Origin: Shinella sp. WSJ-2
Lineage (GTDB): Bacteria; Pseudomonadota; Alphaproteobacteria; Rhizobiales; Rhizobiaceae
NCBI RefSeq assembly: GCF_003432075.1
Contig: NZ_QWBU01000007.1
Location: 124,001 to 188,000, forward strand
Length of the DNA: 64,000 nt
Direction: 5' to 3'
Numbering within the stretch: position 1 is the stretch's first letter; every line of letters starts with the position of its first letter. Below are positions 18,951-33,690 of the stretch, in pieces. Under the pieces are notes generated by a model that was not told the DNA's origin, ran no database searches, and saw only the letters and a list, made by a program, of their open reading frames with translations. The translations under genes and the position numbers were made by a program.

Positions 18951-19242
18951 CGTGGCTGGCTTTCGCTGTTGGTTCCGTCTGCCGTTTCGCTTACGGCTGC
19001 GGGCGGTTGCGGGTCAAGGCACAAACCGGCTTTCCAAGGCTTTTCCGGCCTCTTGGCAAATTCATTAGTTCCATAATCTATCTTATGTGATATCTATATA
19101 TAGACGGGTGGGTTCAAGTTAGAATGCCCTGTTTCTGCAAAATTGGAAGGTCGCGCTTCCCAACCCGGTGTCGACTATGGCCGACAAATCATAGTAGCTT
19201 GCCCCTCCCACCGCATCCCGCGTCTCAGACAGCGATACCGAT

Positions 19243-19770
19243 ATGACCGACATTCCCGTGCTCGAAACCAGCCGCCTTGTCCTGCGTGGCTTTCAACCGG
19301 GCGATCTCGACGCCATGACCGCCATGTGGGCTCTGCCCGATATCGTGCGCTACATCGGCGGCGTGCCGCTGACGCGTGAGCAATCCTGGACGCGGCTGTT
19401 GCGCCATGTCGGCATGTGGCAGGTCATGGGCTTCGGCTTCTGGGTCATTACCGACAAGTCCACGGGCCGTCTCATCGGTGAAGCCGGTTTTCATGAAATG
19501 CGCCGGGCGATGGTGCCGGATATCGAGAATACGCTCGAGGCCGGCTGGGGCCTGCTGCCTGACATGCATGGCAGGGGTCTCGCCAGTGAAGCGCTTGAGG
19601 CCATGTGGGCCTGGGCTGCGGAACACCGTCCCGACATGCCGATCACCTGCATCATCGATCCGCAGAATACGGCGTCGCTGACCCTTGCGACCCGACACGG
19701 CTTTTTGGAAACCGCGCGTGCGATCTATCAGGGGGCCGACGTTGTGATCCTTCGAAGGAGTAAAACATGA
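19243..19770 (+). CDS. GNAT-family N-acetyltransferase (RimJ/RimL-like)
   Basis: A 175-residue cytoplasmic acetyl-CoA-dependent transferase. It starts LETSRLVLRGF, the standard opening of the RimJ/RimL group, and carries LLPDMHGRGLASEALEAM, the acetyl-CoA pyrophosphate-binding A motif. The acceptor cannot be read from sequence. The upstream 290 bp contain an AT-rich tract (about 19060-19105) that probably holds a promoter. Confidence 0.85.
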   Translation: MTDIPVLETSRLVLRGFQPGDLDAMTAMWALPDIVRYIGGVPLTREQSWTRLLRHVGMWQVMGFGFWVITDKSTGRLIGEAGFHEMRRAMVPDIENTLEAGWGLLPDMHGRGLASEALEAMWAWAAEHRPDMPITCIIDPQNTASLTLATRHGFLETARAIYQGADVVILRRSKT

Positions 19771-19940
19771 CACAGGTTGCGGGCGCCCTGCTCCGCCAAT
19801 TCGGTTTAATTTATCGATCCATCATTTTGTTTATAAATAATTTTATTTAGAAGAATTCACTTTAAGATTTTGACGCCACCCCAGGAGCGCTCGGCGTCTT
19901 TCCATGTTATGCTGCCGTCATTGAAACGGGAGTGTGCGTC

Positions 19941-20351
19941 ATGAGATTGCCGGTCGCCATGTTTCTTTGCATTTTCCTGCCCCTGTTTGCGCATGCGGAA
20001 GAGCCCGTCGATACCGCACAGGGCATCATCCAGAACCAGATCGCCGCCTTCCTGAACGACGATGCGAAGACGGCTTATTCCTTCGCGTCGCCCACCATCC
20101 GTGGAAAATTCCCGAATGAGACCGCATTCTTCGACATGGTCAAGAAGGGCTATGCGCCGGTCTATCGTCCCGGCAATTTCGCCTTCGGCCGGTCCAAGGT
20201 GGACGGCGACATGGTGGTGCAGGAGGTGCTGATTTCAGGCCCAGACGGCAAGGACTGGACGGCGCTCTACCAGCTCCTGAAGCAGCCGGATGGCAGCTAC
20301 AAGATCAACGGCGTGCACATGGTGCACGCCGCGCCCGGCCCGGAAATCTGA
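19941..20351 (+). CDS. DUF4864 family secreted protein
   Basis: A 136-residue exported protein with a short signal peptide (cleavage expected after FAHA) and a small alpha+beta domain that fits DUF4864: an early AQGIIQNQIAAFLNDD helix and a late DWTALYQLLKQPDGSYKINGV strand pair, reminiscent of SnoaL/NTF2-like folds. The function is unknown. The ATG at 19941 is preferred over a GTG nine bases upstream. The stop is 3 bp from that of tgt on the other strand. Confidence 0.8.
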   Translation: MRLPVAMFLCIFLPLFAHAEEPVDTAQGIIQNQIAAFLNDDAKTAYSFASPTIRGKFPNETAFFDMVKKGYAPVYRPGNFAFGRSKVDGDMVVQEVLISGPDGKDWTALYQLLKQPDGSYKINGVHMVHAAPGPEI

Positions 20352-20354
20352 TCC

Positions 20355-21485
20355 TCAAAGAGGGGCGAGATCGCCCCTCGCCCATTCTTCCTGCGTCTCC
20401 GCCATGAAGTCGGCGAAGCGGCCTTCCTCGATCGCCTTGCGGATGCCGGCCATCAGGTCCTGGTAGTAGGACAGGTTGTTCCAGGTCAAAAGCATGCCGC
20501 CGAGGGATTCATTGGCGCGGATGAGGTGGTGCAGGTAGGCGCGCGAATAGTCGCGGGCGGCCGGGCAGTTCGATTCTTCGTCAAGCGGGCGCATGTCTTC
20601 CGCATGACGGGCATTGCGCAGGTTGATACGGCCGCGCCGCGTGAAGGCAAGGCCATGGCGGCCGGAGCGGGTCGGCATCACGCAGTCGAACATGTCGACA
20701 CCGCGCGCGACGGATTTCAGCATGTCGTCGGGCGTCCCGACCCCCATCAGGTAGCGCGGCTTTTCGAAGGGCATGTGCGGGATGACCGTGTCGATCATTT
20801 CGAGCATGACCTCTTGCGGCTCGCCAACGGCCAAGCCGCCGATGGCATAGCCCTTGAGGTCCATCCCGGCGAGCGCCTGTGCCGAGCGTACGCGCAGATC
20901 CGGGATATCGCCCCCCTGCACGATGCCGAACATCGCCTTGCCCGGCTGGTCGCCGAAGGCCACCTTGCAGCGCTCGGCCCAGCGCAGCGACATTTCCATG
21001 GCGCGCTCGATTTCCTTGGGCGAGGCCGGCAGCGCCACGCATTCGTCGAGCTGCATCTGGATATCGCTGTCGAGCAGGCCCTGGATCTCGATCGAGCGCT
21101 CCGGCGACATGTGGTGCAGCGCGCCGTCGACATGGCTCTTGAAGGTCACGCCCTGCTCGTCGAGCTTGCGCAGGCCGGACAGCGACATGACCTGGAAGCC
21201 ACCAGAATCGGTGAGGATCGGATGCGGCCAGCGGATCAGCTCGTGCAGGCCGCCCAAGCGGGCGACGCGCTCCGGGCCGGGGCGCAGCATCAGGTGATAG
21301 GTGTTGCCGAGGATGATGTCGGCGCCAAGCTCACGCACCTGATCGAGATACATCGCCTTGACTGTACCGACCGTGCCGACGGGCATGAAGGCCGGCGTGC
21401 GGATCGTGCCACGCGGCATGGAGACCTCGCCGCGGCGGGCCTTGCAATCGGTGGCGAGAAGCTTGAACTGAAAGGTTTCGGTCAT
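20355..21485 (-). CDS. tgt: tRNA-guanine transglycosylase
   Basis: Exchanges guanine 34 for preQ1 in tRNAs for Asp, Asn, His and Tyr. The 376-residue TIM-barrel enzyme shows [25 protein letters not shown], the catalytic-aspartate segment [11 protein letters not shown], the second aspartate in [13 protein letters not shown], and the zinc site with the C-x-A-C-type residues altered to [16 protein letters not shown], as in related rhizobial proteins. The ATG overlaps the queA stop by four bases (ATGA), so both queuosine steps are translated together. An inverted repeat near 20360-20379 lies inside its last codons and may affect termination. Confidence 0.95.
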   Translation of the reverse strand: MTETFQFKLLATDCKARRGEVSMPRGTIRTPAFMPVGTVGTVKAMYLDQVRELGADIILGNTYHLMLRPGPERVARLGGLHELIRWPHPILTDSGGFQVMSLSGLRKLDEQGVTFKSHVDGALHHMSPERSIEIQGLLDSDIQMQLDECVALPASPKEIERAMEMSLRWAERCKVAFGDQPGKAMFGIVQGGDIPDLRVRSAQALAGMDLKGYAIGGLAVGEPQEVMLEMIDTVIPHMPFEKPRYLMGVGTPDDMLKSVARGVDMFDCVMPTRSGRHGLAFTRRGRINLRNARHAEDMRPLDEESNCPAARDYSRAYLHHLIRANESLGGMLLTWNNLSYYQDLMAGIRKAIEEGRFADFMAETQEEWARGDLAPL

Positions 21486-22543
21486 CGGTGGTCCCGGAAA
21501 AGCAGGCTGGAGTCGCCGTAGGAATAGAAGCGGTAGCCGGTCGCGATGGCATGGGCATAGGCGCCGCGCATCGTCTCGAGACCGGAAAAGGCCGAGACGA
21601 GCATGAAGAGCGTCGATTTCGGCAGGTGGAAATTGGTCATCAGGATATCGGCGGTGCGGAAGCGGTAGCCGGGCGTGATAAAGATGCCCGTCGCACCCGA
21701 CCACGGCTTGATCGTGCCGTCCTCTTCGGCCGCACTTTCGAGCAGGCGCAGCGAGGTCGTGCCGACGGAGACGATGCGCCCGCCCCTCGCCTTGACGGCA
21801 TTGAGTGCGGCGGCGGTCTCCTCGGAGACGTAGCCGATCTCCTCGTGCATGACATGTTCGGTCGTGTCATCGGCCTTTACCGGCAGGAAGGTGCCGGCGC
21901 CGACATGCAGCGTCACGAAATGGCGCTCGACGCCGAGCGCATCGAGTTTTTCGAACAACGCATCCGTAAAATGCAGACCAGCCGTGGGGGCCGCCACGGC
22001 GCCCTCTTCTCGGGCATAGATCGTCTGGTAGTCCTTGCGGTCCAGTTCGTCTTCCGCGCGCTTGGAGGCGATATAGGGTGGCAGCGGGATATGGCCGACC
22101 GTGGCGATAGCGCGGTCGAGTTCCGGTCCGGAGGCATCGAAATGCAGGGTGACTTCGCCGCCCTCGCCTTTCTGCTCGACGGTTGCCGAAAGGTCGTCGC
22201 CGAAGGTGATGCGGTCGCCGAGCTTGATGCGTTTTCCGGGCTTGGCAAAGGCCTTCCAGCGGTCGCCGGCAATGCGCATATGAAGCGTCGCCGACACTTT
22301 CTGGCCGCCCGCGCCGTCGCGATGGCGGATACCTTCGAGCTGGGCAGGAATCACGCGCGTGTCGTTGAAGACGAGCGCGTCGCCTGCCCTGAGCAACGAC
22401 GGCAGGTCGCCGACGGTGTGATCTTCATAGAGCACGGCATTGCCCGGCTGCACGACGAGGAGCTTTGCGGCTTCGCGCGGCGTTACCGGGCGAAGCGCGA
22501 TGTTTTCTTCCGGCAGATCGAAATCGAAGAGGTCGACACGCAT
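21482..22543 (-). CDS. queA: S-adenosylmethionine:tRNA ribosyltransferase-isomerase
   Basis: Transfers the ribosyl part of SAM to preQ1-modified tRNA to give epoxyqueuosine. The 353-residue protein begins [17 protein letters not shown] and contains [24 protein letters not shown] and [11 protein letters not shown], all diagnostic for QueA. The ATG at 22543 lies 8 bp after the stop of the DMT gene, and its own stop overlaps tgt. Confidence 0.95.
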   Translation of the reverse strand: MRVDLFDFDLPEENIALRPVTPREAAKLLVVQPGNAVLYEDHTVGDLPSLLRAGDALVFNDTRVIPAQLEGIRHRDGAGGQKVSATLHMRIAGDRWKAFAKPGKRIKLGDRITFGDDLSATVEQKGEGGEVTLHFDASGPELDRAIATVGHIPLPPYIASKRAEDELDRKDYQTIYAREEGAVAAPTAGLHFTDALFEKLDALGVERHFVTLHVGAGTFLPVKADDTTEHVMHEEIGYVSEETAAALNAVKARGGRIVSVGTTSLRLLESAAEEDGTIKPWSGATGIFITPGYRFRTADILMTNFHLPKSTLFMLVSAFSGLETMRGAYAHAIATGYRFYSYGDSSLLFRDHR

Positions 22544-22551
22544 CGCAGACC

Positions 22552-23001
22552 TCAGAGAAAGCGGATCATCAGCGCGCCGGCGACGAGCAGGATGGCGCCG
22601 CCGATGCGGCCGACGGAGATTTCGCGCACGGCCATGCCGAGGAACCCGATACGATCCAGCAGGATGCCGGCCAGCAACTGGCCGGAGACGGCAAAGGCCA
22701 TGACGGCGGCCGCACCGATGCGCGGCGTCAGGAAAATGGCCGTGGTGACATAAACCGTGCCGAGCGCGCCGCCGGCGATGTAGAGCCAGAGATCCGGCCC
22801 GCGCCAATCCGGCGAACGACCTTCAATGGTCGAGGTGGCCGCTACGACCAGGGCCAGGATGATAGCGCCCGACAGGAACGATACGCAGGCCGCCGCCACC
22901 GGCATGCTGAGGCCGCGGCCGAGCATGGCATTGATGGGAGCCTGAATTGCGATGCACGCGCCGGCCGCGATGGCGAGCAGCGCCCAGAAGAAAGCAGCCA
23001 T
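22552..23001 (-). CDS. DMT-superfamily half-size transporter (DUF606/YdcZ type)
   Basis: A 149-residue inner-membrane protein with five predicted hydrophobic segments, i.e. half of a typical ten-segment DMT transporter. The pattern ([16 protein letters not shown] near the start, [12 protein letters not shown]-like second helix, then [19 protein letters not shown]) matches the DUF606/YdcZ group. Such half-size proteins must dimerise or have a partner. It lies between ppiB and queA on the same strand, 8 bp from queA, with no evident link to queuosine synthesis. The substrate is unknown. Confidence 0.83.
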   Translation of the reverse strand: MAAFFWALLAIAAGACIAIQAPINAMLGRGLSMPVAAACVSFLSGAIILALVVAATSTIEGRSPDWRGPDLWLYIAGGALGTVYVTTAIFLTPRIGAAAVMAFAVSGQLLAGILLDRIGFLGMAVREISVGRIGGAILLVAGALMIRFL

Positions 23002-23078
23002 AGTGCCGGTCCTTGAAAAGCGCACAAAGAAAAACCGCGCCCGCCGAAACGGACGCGGTCGAAATCGACGGCGTTCTA

Positions 23079-23594
23079 TCAGGCCGCTACGTCGGCGGCA
23101 ACCTTGAACGACATGATGGTGTCGGGATCGCGCACCGGCTCGCCGCGCTTGATCTTGTCGATGTTTTCCATGCCTTCGATGACCTGGCCCCAGACGGAGT
23201 ACTGCTTGTTCAGCCACGGCGCATCGGTAAAGCAGATGAAGAACTGCGAGTTAGCGGAGTTCGGCATCTGGCTGCGGGCCATCGAGCAGGTCCCGCGCAC
23301 ATGGCTCATGTTGGAGAATTCGGCCTTCAGGTCCGGCTTATCGGAGCCGCCCATGCCAGCGCGGGCCGGGTTGAAGTCCTTGCCGCCGGTCTTGCCGTAC
23401 TGCACGTCGCCCGTCTGGGCCATGAAGTCCTCGATGACGCGGTGAAAGACGACGCCGTCATAGGCACCTTCGCGTGCCAGTTCCTTGATGCGCGCGACGT
23501 GGCCCGGTGCGAGGTCCGGAAGCAGCTGGATGACCACCTTGCCCTTGGTGGTTTCCATGATGACGGTGTTTTCCGGATCCTTGATCTCGGCCAT
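23079..23594 (-). CDS. ppiB: Cytoplasmic cyclophilin-type peptidyl-prolyl isomerase
   Basis: A 171-residue cyclophilin without signal peptide. Active-site residues are visible in VVFHRVIEDFMAQTGD (catalytic arginine in FHR) and in SQFFICF. It catalyses cis-trans isomerisation of X-Pro bonds in folding proteins. The ATG at 23594 follows GGAGAGAC. It is the cytoplasmic partner of the secreted paralogue encoded 79 bp upstream in the same direction; the two share their catalytic segments, which suggests a tandem duplication. Confidence 0.92.
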   Translation of the reverse strand: MAEIKDPENTVIMETTKGKVVIQLLPDLAPGHVARIKELAREGAYDGVVFHRVIEDFMAQTGDVQYGKTGGKDFNPARAGMGGSDKPDLKAEFSNMSHVRGTCSMARSQMPNSANSQFFICFTDAPWLNKQYSVWGQVIEGMENIDKIKRGEPVRDPDTIMSFKVAADVAA

Positions 23595-23673
23595 GGTGTC
23601 TCTCCTTTGAGATGTGATGCAAAAGGTGTGTCGCCGTTCTGCGATTACAACGGGCGGCACACCAAAAAGTGGA

Positions 23674-24240
23674 TTATTTGCCGACGGTGACCTTCACCAT
23701 GCGGTCCGGGTCCGTCACAGAGCCGTTATTGTCATCGTCGCCGAGCTTGATCTTGTCGACATTCTCCATGCCGGAAACGACCTTGCCGACGACCGTGTAC
23801 TGGCCGTTCAGGAAGTCGCCGGGGGCGAACATAATGAAGAACTGCGAGTTTGCCGAGTTCGGGTCCTGGGCGCGGGCCATGCCGACCGTGCCGCGCTCGA
23901 ACGGAATGTCGGAAAATTCCGCCGGCAGATCGGGCTGGCTGGAACCGCCCGTGCCGGCCGCCTGCGGCTGATAGCCATCGGCCATGTCGCCATACTGCAC
24001 GTCGCCGGTTTGGGCCATGAAGCCCTTGATCACGCGATGGAAGGCGACGTTATCGTATTCGCCGGCAGCGGCCAGCGCCTTGATGCGCTCGGCATGCTTC
24101 GGCGCCTTGTCGTTCAGCTCGATAACGACGGGGCCGTCCTTCAGCTGGATCGTGATGAAATCGGCAGCCTGGGCGACGAAGGCGCTCGTGGTGGTTGCCA
24201 GGAACAGGGCTCCTGCAAAGGCGGTACGGAGGATGTTCAT
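23674..24240 (-). CDS. ppiA: Periplasmic cyclophilin-type peptidyl-prolyl isomerase
   Basis: A 188-residue cyclophilin with a Sec signal peptide (cleavage expected after FVAQA), so it should work in the periplasm. The catalytic segment VAFHRVIKGFMAQTGD and the SQFFIMF segment match the cytoplasmic paralogue downstream. The operon order coaD-ppiA-ppiB is widespread in Rhizobiaceae. GGGAGCT precedes the ATG. Confidence 0.92.
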   Translation of the reverse strand: MNILRTAFAGALFLATTTSAFVAQAADFITIQLKDGPVVIELNDKAPKHAERIKALAAAGEYDNVAFHRVIKGFMAQTGDVQYGDMADGYQPQAAGTGGSSQPDLPAEFSDIPFERGTVGMARAQDPNSANSQFFIMFAPGDFLNGQYTVVGKVVSGMENVDKIKLGDDDNNGSVTDPDRMVKVTVGK

Positions 24241-24275
24241 GATAGCTCCCTTGAGGGGTTCAGGATGATTGGGCT

Positions 24276-24770
24276 TCAGCCCTTCTTGCGGGCCTTGAGA
24301 GCCGCGAAGACGGGCGCCGGCACGAAAGCGCTGACATCGCCGCCCATGGCCGCGATCTGGCGGACCAATGTGGCGGTAATGGGCCGCGAGGCCACACCGG
24401 CCGGCAGAAACACCGTCTGCACGTCGGGCGCCATCTGGCGGTTCATGCCGGCCATCTGCATTTCATAGTCGAGATCCGTGCCGTCGCGCAGACCCCGGAT
24501 GAGGAGGCTCGCCGTGTGGCTACGTGCCGCATCGACCACCAGATTGGAGAAGGAGACGACGCTGACGTCCCCTGCCCGCTCCGGCAAGGCCTCGGCGATG
24601 GAAAGGCGGATCAGCTCGGCGCGTTCTTCGAAGGAAAACAGTGGTGTCTTGCCGGGATGAATGCCGATCGCGACAATCACCTTGGGTGCAACGTTCAGCG
24701 CCTGCACCAGCACATCGATATGGCCGTTGGTGATCGGATCGAAAGAGCCAGGATAAAAGGCGACTGTCAT
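24276..24770 (-). CDS. coaD: Phosphopantetheine adenylyltransferase
   Basis: Adenylates 4'-phosphopantetheine in the penultimate step of CoA synthesis. The 164-residue nucleotidyltransferase begins [20 protein letters not shown], with the (T/H)xGH ATP-binding motif, and contains [20 protein letters not shown], a standard CoaD segment. The ATG at 24770 is preferred over an in-frame TTG six bases upstream. ppiA follows 35 bp downstream. Confidence 0.95.
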   Translation of the reverse strand: MTVAFYPGSFDPITNGHIDVLVQALNVAPKVIVAIGIHPGKTPLFSFEERAELIRLSIAEALPERAGDVSVVSFSNLVVDAARSHTASLLIRGLRDGTDLDYEMQMAGMNRQMAPDVQTVFLPAGVASRPITATLVRQIAAMGGDVSAFVPAPVFAALKARKKG

Positions 24771-25019
24771 CGGCAAGGTCCCGTTTGCCGCCTTGTGTCA
24801 TGGACCGCCGCGATCCGCAAGGGTCCCGCCGGTCGCATCCCGAACTGTCCCCTGCCAAGAGGATGAACGCGGCATGAACGGGTCGTTCAAGAGCATTTCA
24901 GCTGCATCATGCATAAATTCCAGCATCGAGATCGGGAACAAAGGTCGCAATCGCGCATTTCCCCGACCGAACACAACGGAATAAGTAACGCGTTTCCTTA
25001 GGCTGGAAGGAATACGAAA

Positions 25020-25145
25020 ATGGCACTCGCTCTACTCTGCATGACCATGTTCATTGCCCTTAGTGTCGCGACAATCCATGCGCTTCGGGAAGAGGATCGT
25101 CCGGCCGCCTCTAAGTTTGCGGCACGCGGCAAGTGGCTGCGTTGA
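25020..25145 (+). CDS. 41-residue single-pass membrane protein
   Basis: A very short gene with a good ribosome-binding site (GGAAGGA, about nine bases before the ATG). The product has one hydrophobic N-terminal segment (roughly residues 2-21, MALALLCMTMFIALSVAT) followed by a charged cytoplasmic tail ending AARGKWLR. It lies on the plus strand between the minus-strand coaD and gyrA genes and is followed 11 bp later by another tiny membrane protein. I do not recognise a family. Good start signals, sensible composition and the tandem partner support it, but expression is unproven. Confidence 0.55.
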   Translation: MALALLCMTMFIALSVATIHALREEDRPAASKFAARGKWLR

Positions 25146-25156
25146 GCGAGTAAACA

Positions 25157-25306
25157 ATGATGGTCGGGCTCACTATTCTTTTCGTAGTCTTCATCAGCGT
25201 GGTCTTCACCTTCGACTTCACGCGCACGATCCTTGATCTGAAGCGGGATCGCGCGGTGTTAAAAGCCACCAAGCTGAAAACAGAAGCAGGCGGCTTCGGC
25301 GTCTAG
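25157..25306 (+). CDS. 49-residue single-pass membrane protein
   Basis: The second of two tiny membrane-protein genes. The protein has one N-terminal hydrophobic segment (about residues 3-20, VGLTILFVVFISVVFTF) and a basic tail (RTILDLKRDRAVLKATKLK) that should lie in the cytoplasm. It starts at ATG 25157 or the adjacent in-frame ATG 25160; GAGCGAG overlapping the end of the first gene may serve as ribosome-binding site. Two hairpins follow, the second a strong terminator. The function is unknown. Confidence 0.55.
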   Translation: MMVGLTILFVVFISVVFTFDFTRTILDLKRDRAVLKATKLKTEAGGFGV

Positions 25307-25329
25307 AGCGCCCCCTTGCCGCCGACACT

Positions 25330-25358
25330 GCGGGTAGTCTTTCCTCCAGGCTACCCGC
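25330..25358. other. Hairpin after the small membrane-protein pair
   Basis: GCGGGTAG pairs perfectly with CTACCCGC across a 13-base spacer, 24 bp after the stop codon of the 49-residue gene. No T-run follows, so it may protect the transcript end or help the terminator just downstream. Confidence 0.5.
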
Positions 25359-25366
25359 ACTAAATG

Positions 25367-25403
25367 AAAAGCCGGACGGTCGTTCCCTGCCCGTCCGGCT
25401 TTT
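25367..25403. terminator. Bidirectional terminator between small membrane genes and gyrA
   Basis: GCCGGACGG (25371-25379) pairs with CCGTCCGGC (25391-25399). Four A residues flank the left side and four T residues the right, so it can terminate both the plus-strand small genes and the minus-strand gyrA. Confidence 0.85.
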
Positions 25404-25427
25404 CCGTATCTTGAGGATGCGAGGCTG

Positions 25428-28220
<2,793 letters not shown>

Positions 28221-28448
28221 TTTCGGTCACGATCGTTGTTCAGAATCAGATGCAATTTTATAGCCTACCGAGGCTGGAAGCGCCAATTTCACGAGGGGTT
28301 GTGAACAGGCTTTTCCCAGGAAATCCGCCAATTTGCGCATTTTCATGGTCAGTTTCCGGCCACCCTTCCCTTCCCTGCCACGCTCGCCTAACAATGGAGC
28401 GGCAAGGCCGGCAAAAACGGCCGCTCAACGGCGAGGGGAACGCCTGAC

Positions 28449-29078
28449 ATGCTCAATATCGATCTCGTGGTCAACGCGATCACGACGCTGCTTGTGACCA
28501 TCGATCCGCCTGGCCTCGCGCCGATCTTCCTCGGCCTGACGGTGGGCATGACGCGGCCGCAGCGCAAGCAGGTGGCGCTACGCGGCTCCATCATCGCCTT
28601 CTGCATCCTCGCCGTCTTCGCGCTGACGGGCGCAGGCGTGCTGTCGATGCTCGGCATTTCCATCGGTGCCTTCCGCATCGCCGGCGGCTTGCTGCTCTTC
28701 TGGATCGCCTTTGAGATGATTTTCGAGCGTCGCAACGAGCGCAAGGAGAAGACCAGCGAGGTGGCGATCACCCGAGATCACATCCACAACATCGCCGTCT
28801 TCCCGCTCGCTCTGCCGCTGATCGCCGGCCCCGGCGCGATCTCCGCGACGATCCTGCTTTCTGGTTCCTTCCCGTCCGCGCTGGAGCGCACTGCCCTCAT
28901 CGGCGTGCTCGCGCTCTGCATCGGCATCCTGTTCTTGTCGCTGGTCATCGCCGACCGCATCGACCGCTTCCTCGGCAATACCGGCCGCGCTATCCTGACG
29001 CGACTCCTCGGCGTCATCCTGGCAGCACTGGCGGCGCAATTCGTCGTGGATGGGGTGAAGTCGGCCTTCGCGCTCTGA
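28449..29078 (+). CDS. MarC-family integral membrane protein
   Basis: A 209-residue protein with six hydrophobic segments. It matches the MarC/UPF0056 family (early ITTLLVTIDPPGLAPIFLGLT, later FPLALPLIAGPGAISATILL, a repeated half-motif of the family). The function is unknown; early links of MarC to antibiotic resistance were not upheld. It is divergent from gyrA with 228 bp between the starts. Confidence 0.9.
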   Translation: MLNIDLVVNAITTLLVTIDPPGLAPIFLGLTVGMTRPQRKQVALRGSIIAFCILAVFALTGAGVLSMLGISIGAFRIAGGLLLFWIAFEMIFERRNERKEKTSEVAITRDHIHNIAVFPLALPLIAGPGAISATILLSGSFPSALERTALIGVLALCIGILFLSLVIADRIDRFLGNTGRAILTRLLGVILAALAAQFVVDGVKSAFAL

Positions 29079-29577
29079 GGTAAACGGATTGAGCTACAGC
29101 CGCGGCTGGAGCCGTCTATGACCTGACGCGCACGTCTGCAGACGTGCCGAACAAGCGCATGCGGTCCGCAAAGCATTTGACGATGGCAAGCATGTTCTTC
29201 TTTAAACCGCCGGCGGGAGCACGTTGAGAAATCCGGCACGCTCGTGCGTCCGGTTGTCGAGATCGTGCATCACGGTTACCGGAATGCGCACGAAACTGCC
29301 TGCCGGCGCCTCCAGCCGTCCTTGCCAGCCGCGCCTGTGAGCACGTAAAAAGCTCGAAATTTTCCTCGTGGGAATGGGCGCCCGGTCCCGATGTCCTCGG
29401 CTCCAGCCACACTCGGAAAAGCAGTAGGCACTGTCCGTCTCGCCGTGGTCGGCCTTGAAAGCCGCGTTCATGCATCCGAGTGGACAAATCCGCCCCTTGC
29501 CCTGCCGGAGGAAAGCACGTTCTTTTGGGTCTTCTCCAGGCCCAGCCGCGCCTCCCGCGCAATCGACGGTACCAAAG
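29079..29577. other. Intergenic stretch without a recognised gene
   Basis: About 500 bp between marC and the ssb terminator. Open frames exist on both strands but none has a good start signal, recognisable domain or sensible amino-acid pattern. I see no tRNA, repeat or clear regulatory site. It could hold a decayed gene. Confidence 0.5.
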
Positions 29578-29604
29578 AAAAAGGCCGGCACTTGGCCAGC
29601 CTTT
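29578..29604 (-). terminator. Rho-independent terminator after ssb
   Basis: On the minus strand AAAGGCTGGC pairs with GCCGGCCTTT (one G-U pair) over a five-base loop and runs into five T residues, about 10 bp after the ssb stop codon. Confidence 0.85.
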
Positions 29605-29614
29605 CGTCCCGTTC

Positions 29615-30136
29615 TCAGAACGGAATGTCATCATCCATATCGCGCGACAGCGATCCGCCGCCGCTCGAGCGGTTGCCACCGCCACTGCTGGTGCCACCAC
29701 TCGAAGGCGGACGCGAGCCGTAATCGTCGTAGCTCGGCGCACCGCCGAAGTCGTTGCCGCCCCGGCCTGCACCACCGCCTTCGCCGCGGCCATCCAGCAT
29801 GGTCAGGGTCGAATTGAAGCCCTGCAGCACGATTTCCGTCGAATAACGGTCGTTGCCGTTCTGGTCCTGCCATTTACGGGTCTGCAGCGCGCCCTCGATA
29901 TAGAGCTTGGCGCCCTTCTTCACATATTGCTCGACGACCTTGCACAGGCCTTCGTTGAAGACGACGACGGTGTGCCATTCTGTCTTTTCGCGGCGCTCGC
30001 CGCTGTTACGGTCGCGCCAGGTTTCCGACGTTGCGATGCGCAGGTTGGCGATGGGCGTGCCGGATTGCGTGCGCCGGATTTCCGGGTCCGCACCCACGTT
30101 CCCGATCAAGATCACCTTGTTGACGCTTCCAGCCAT
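29615..30136 (-). CDS. ssb: Single-stranded DNA-binding protein
   Basis: Coats single-stranded DNA in replication, repair and recombination. The 173-residue protein has the OB fold in residues 1-115 ([21 protein letters not shown], then TEWHTVVVF and GAKLYIEG), a flexible Gly/Ser-rich linker, and the acidic tip MDDDIPF that recruits partner proteins. It is divergent from uvrA and shares with it an intergenic LexA box, so SOS induction is likely. Confidence 0.96.
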   Translation of the reverse strand: MAGSVNKVILIGNVGADPEIRRTQSGTPIANLRIATSETWRDRNSGERREKTEWHTVVVFNEGLCKVVEQYVKKGAKLYIEGALQTRKWQDQNGNDRYSTEIVLQGFNSTLTMLDGRGEGGGAGRGGNDFGGAPSYDDYGSRPPSSGGTSSGGGNRSSGGGSLSRDMDDDIPF

Positions 30137-30272
30137 ACCCGTACTTCCCGTTATCGCGCCGGGCTCATGATGCCCGACATCATTTCACTACATGAATGCG
30201 GCATCTTATCGGCTGCCGCGCCGCCGCGCCGCCCCGCAAAAGGGATAATCCACAGATCAATTGCGAAATTTC

Positions 30273-30287
30273 GTTCTTTTTTTGTTC
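30273..30287. promoter_or_regulatory. LexA (SOS) box between ssb and uvrA
   Basis: A perfect GTTC-N7-GTTC direct repeat (GTTC, seven T residues, GTTC), the LexA operator form of alphaproteobacteria. It lies 137 bp from the ssb start and 114-144 bp from the possible uvrA starts. I recall published work showing SOS control of the divergent uvrA-ssb pair in Sinorhizobium meliloti through this motif. Confidence 0.88.
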
Positions 30288-30430
30288 TAATAATTTCCCT
30301 ACACTCTTGTCAACCGAATCGGAAACGGGCACGGAATCTTCTGACCGCGCGATGGACAGGTCCCGATCAATCCCTACATAGGGGGCCTACCCCTTTAAGA
30401 ATGCGCAACGACTTTCTGACGCTGGACACC

Positions 30431-33349
<2,919 letters not shown>

Positions 33350-33351
33350 GC

Positions 33352-33687
33352 ATGCCGAGGGAAACCTTTCATTTTTACTCGGACGATCCACGGTCCATTC
33401 ACGATTTCCTCCACCGGAACGTTCGATCTGCGATCGTGCGTTTCGACGGAAGGAAAGCCGGGCGGCTGCCAGTGTATAAAATGACGGTTGTTCTGGATGA
33501 AATCGAGGCGGCGGGTCGGTTTGAGGACTGGCTTGAGCGCAGGTCATGCAACGTTCGCTTGGCGCAGATGGGATTCAAATCGGAGTCTCACACACTCCAT
33601 CGGTTTCACCGATCGGCATTCTTGGAACGTTTTTATTGGCGACTATTGCGGCTCTTCGGAGCCAATCGACATGCAATTGCGGAGTAG
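33352..33687 (+). CDS. Hypothetical protein, atypical composition
   Basis: A 111-residue basic, soluble protein (MPRETFHFYSDDPRSIHDFL... ending LLRLFGANRHAIAE). It begins 2 bp after the uvrA stop and ends 3 bp before the GST gene, so it would be co-transcribed. Its codon use is more AT-rich and less biased than in either neighbour. There is no signal peptide or recognised motif, and I do not know a family. The tight spacing supports a real gene, perhaps acquired recently. Confidence 0.5.
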   Translation: MPRETFHFYSDDPRSIHDFLHRNVRSAIVRFDGRKAGRLPVYKMTVVLDEIEAAGRFEDWLERRSCNVRLAQMGFKSESHTLHRFHRSAFLERFYWRLLRLFGANRHAIAE

Positions 33688-33690
33688 CCG

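Noticed and set aside
19767-19850. A 27-codon frame (MTQVAGALLRQFGLIY...) overlapping the end of the GNAT gene
   Set aside because: Very short, half of it AT-rich promoter-like DNA; the overlap with the stop codon could be chance. Conservation would be needed.
20360-20379. Inverted repeat GAGGGGCGA/TCGCCCCTC at the end of tgt
   Set aside because: It has a two-base loop and no T-run on either strand and lies within the tgt coding end, so I do not call it a terminator.
29202-29591. A 129-codon frame on the minus strand between marC and ssb
   Set aside because: It would begin inside the ssb terminator, lacks a ribosome-binding site and shows no domain-like pattern.
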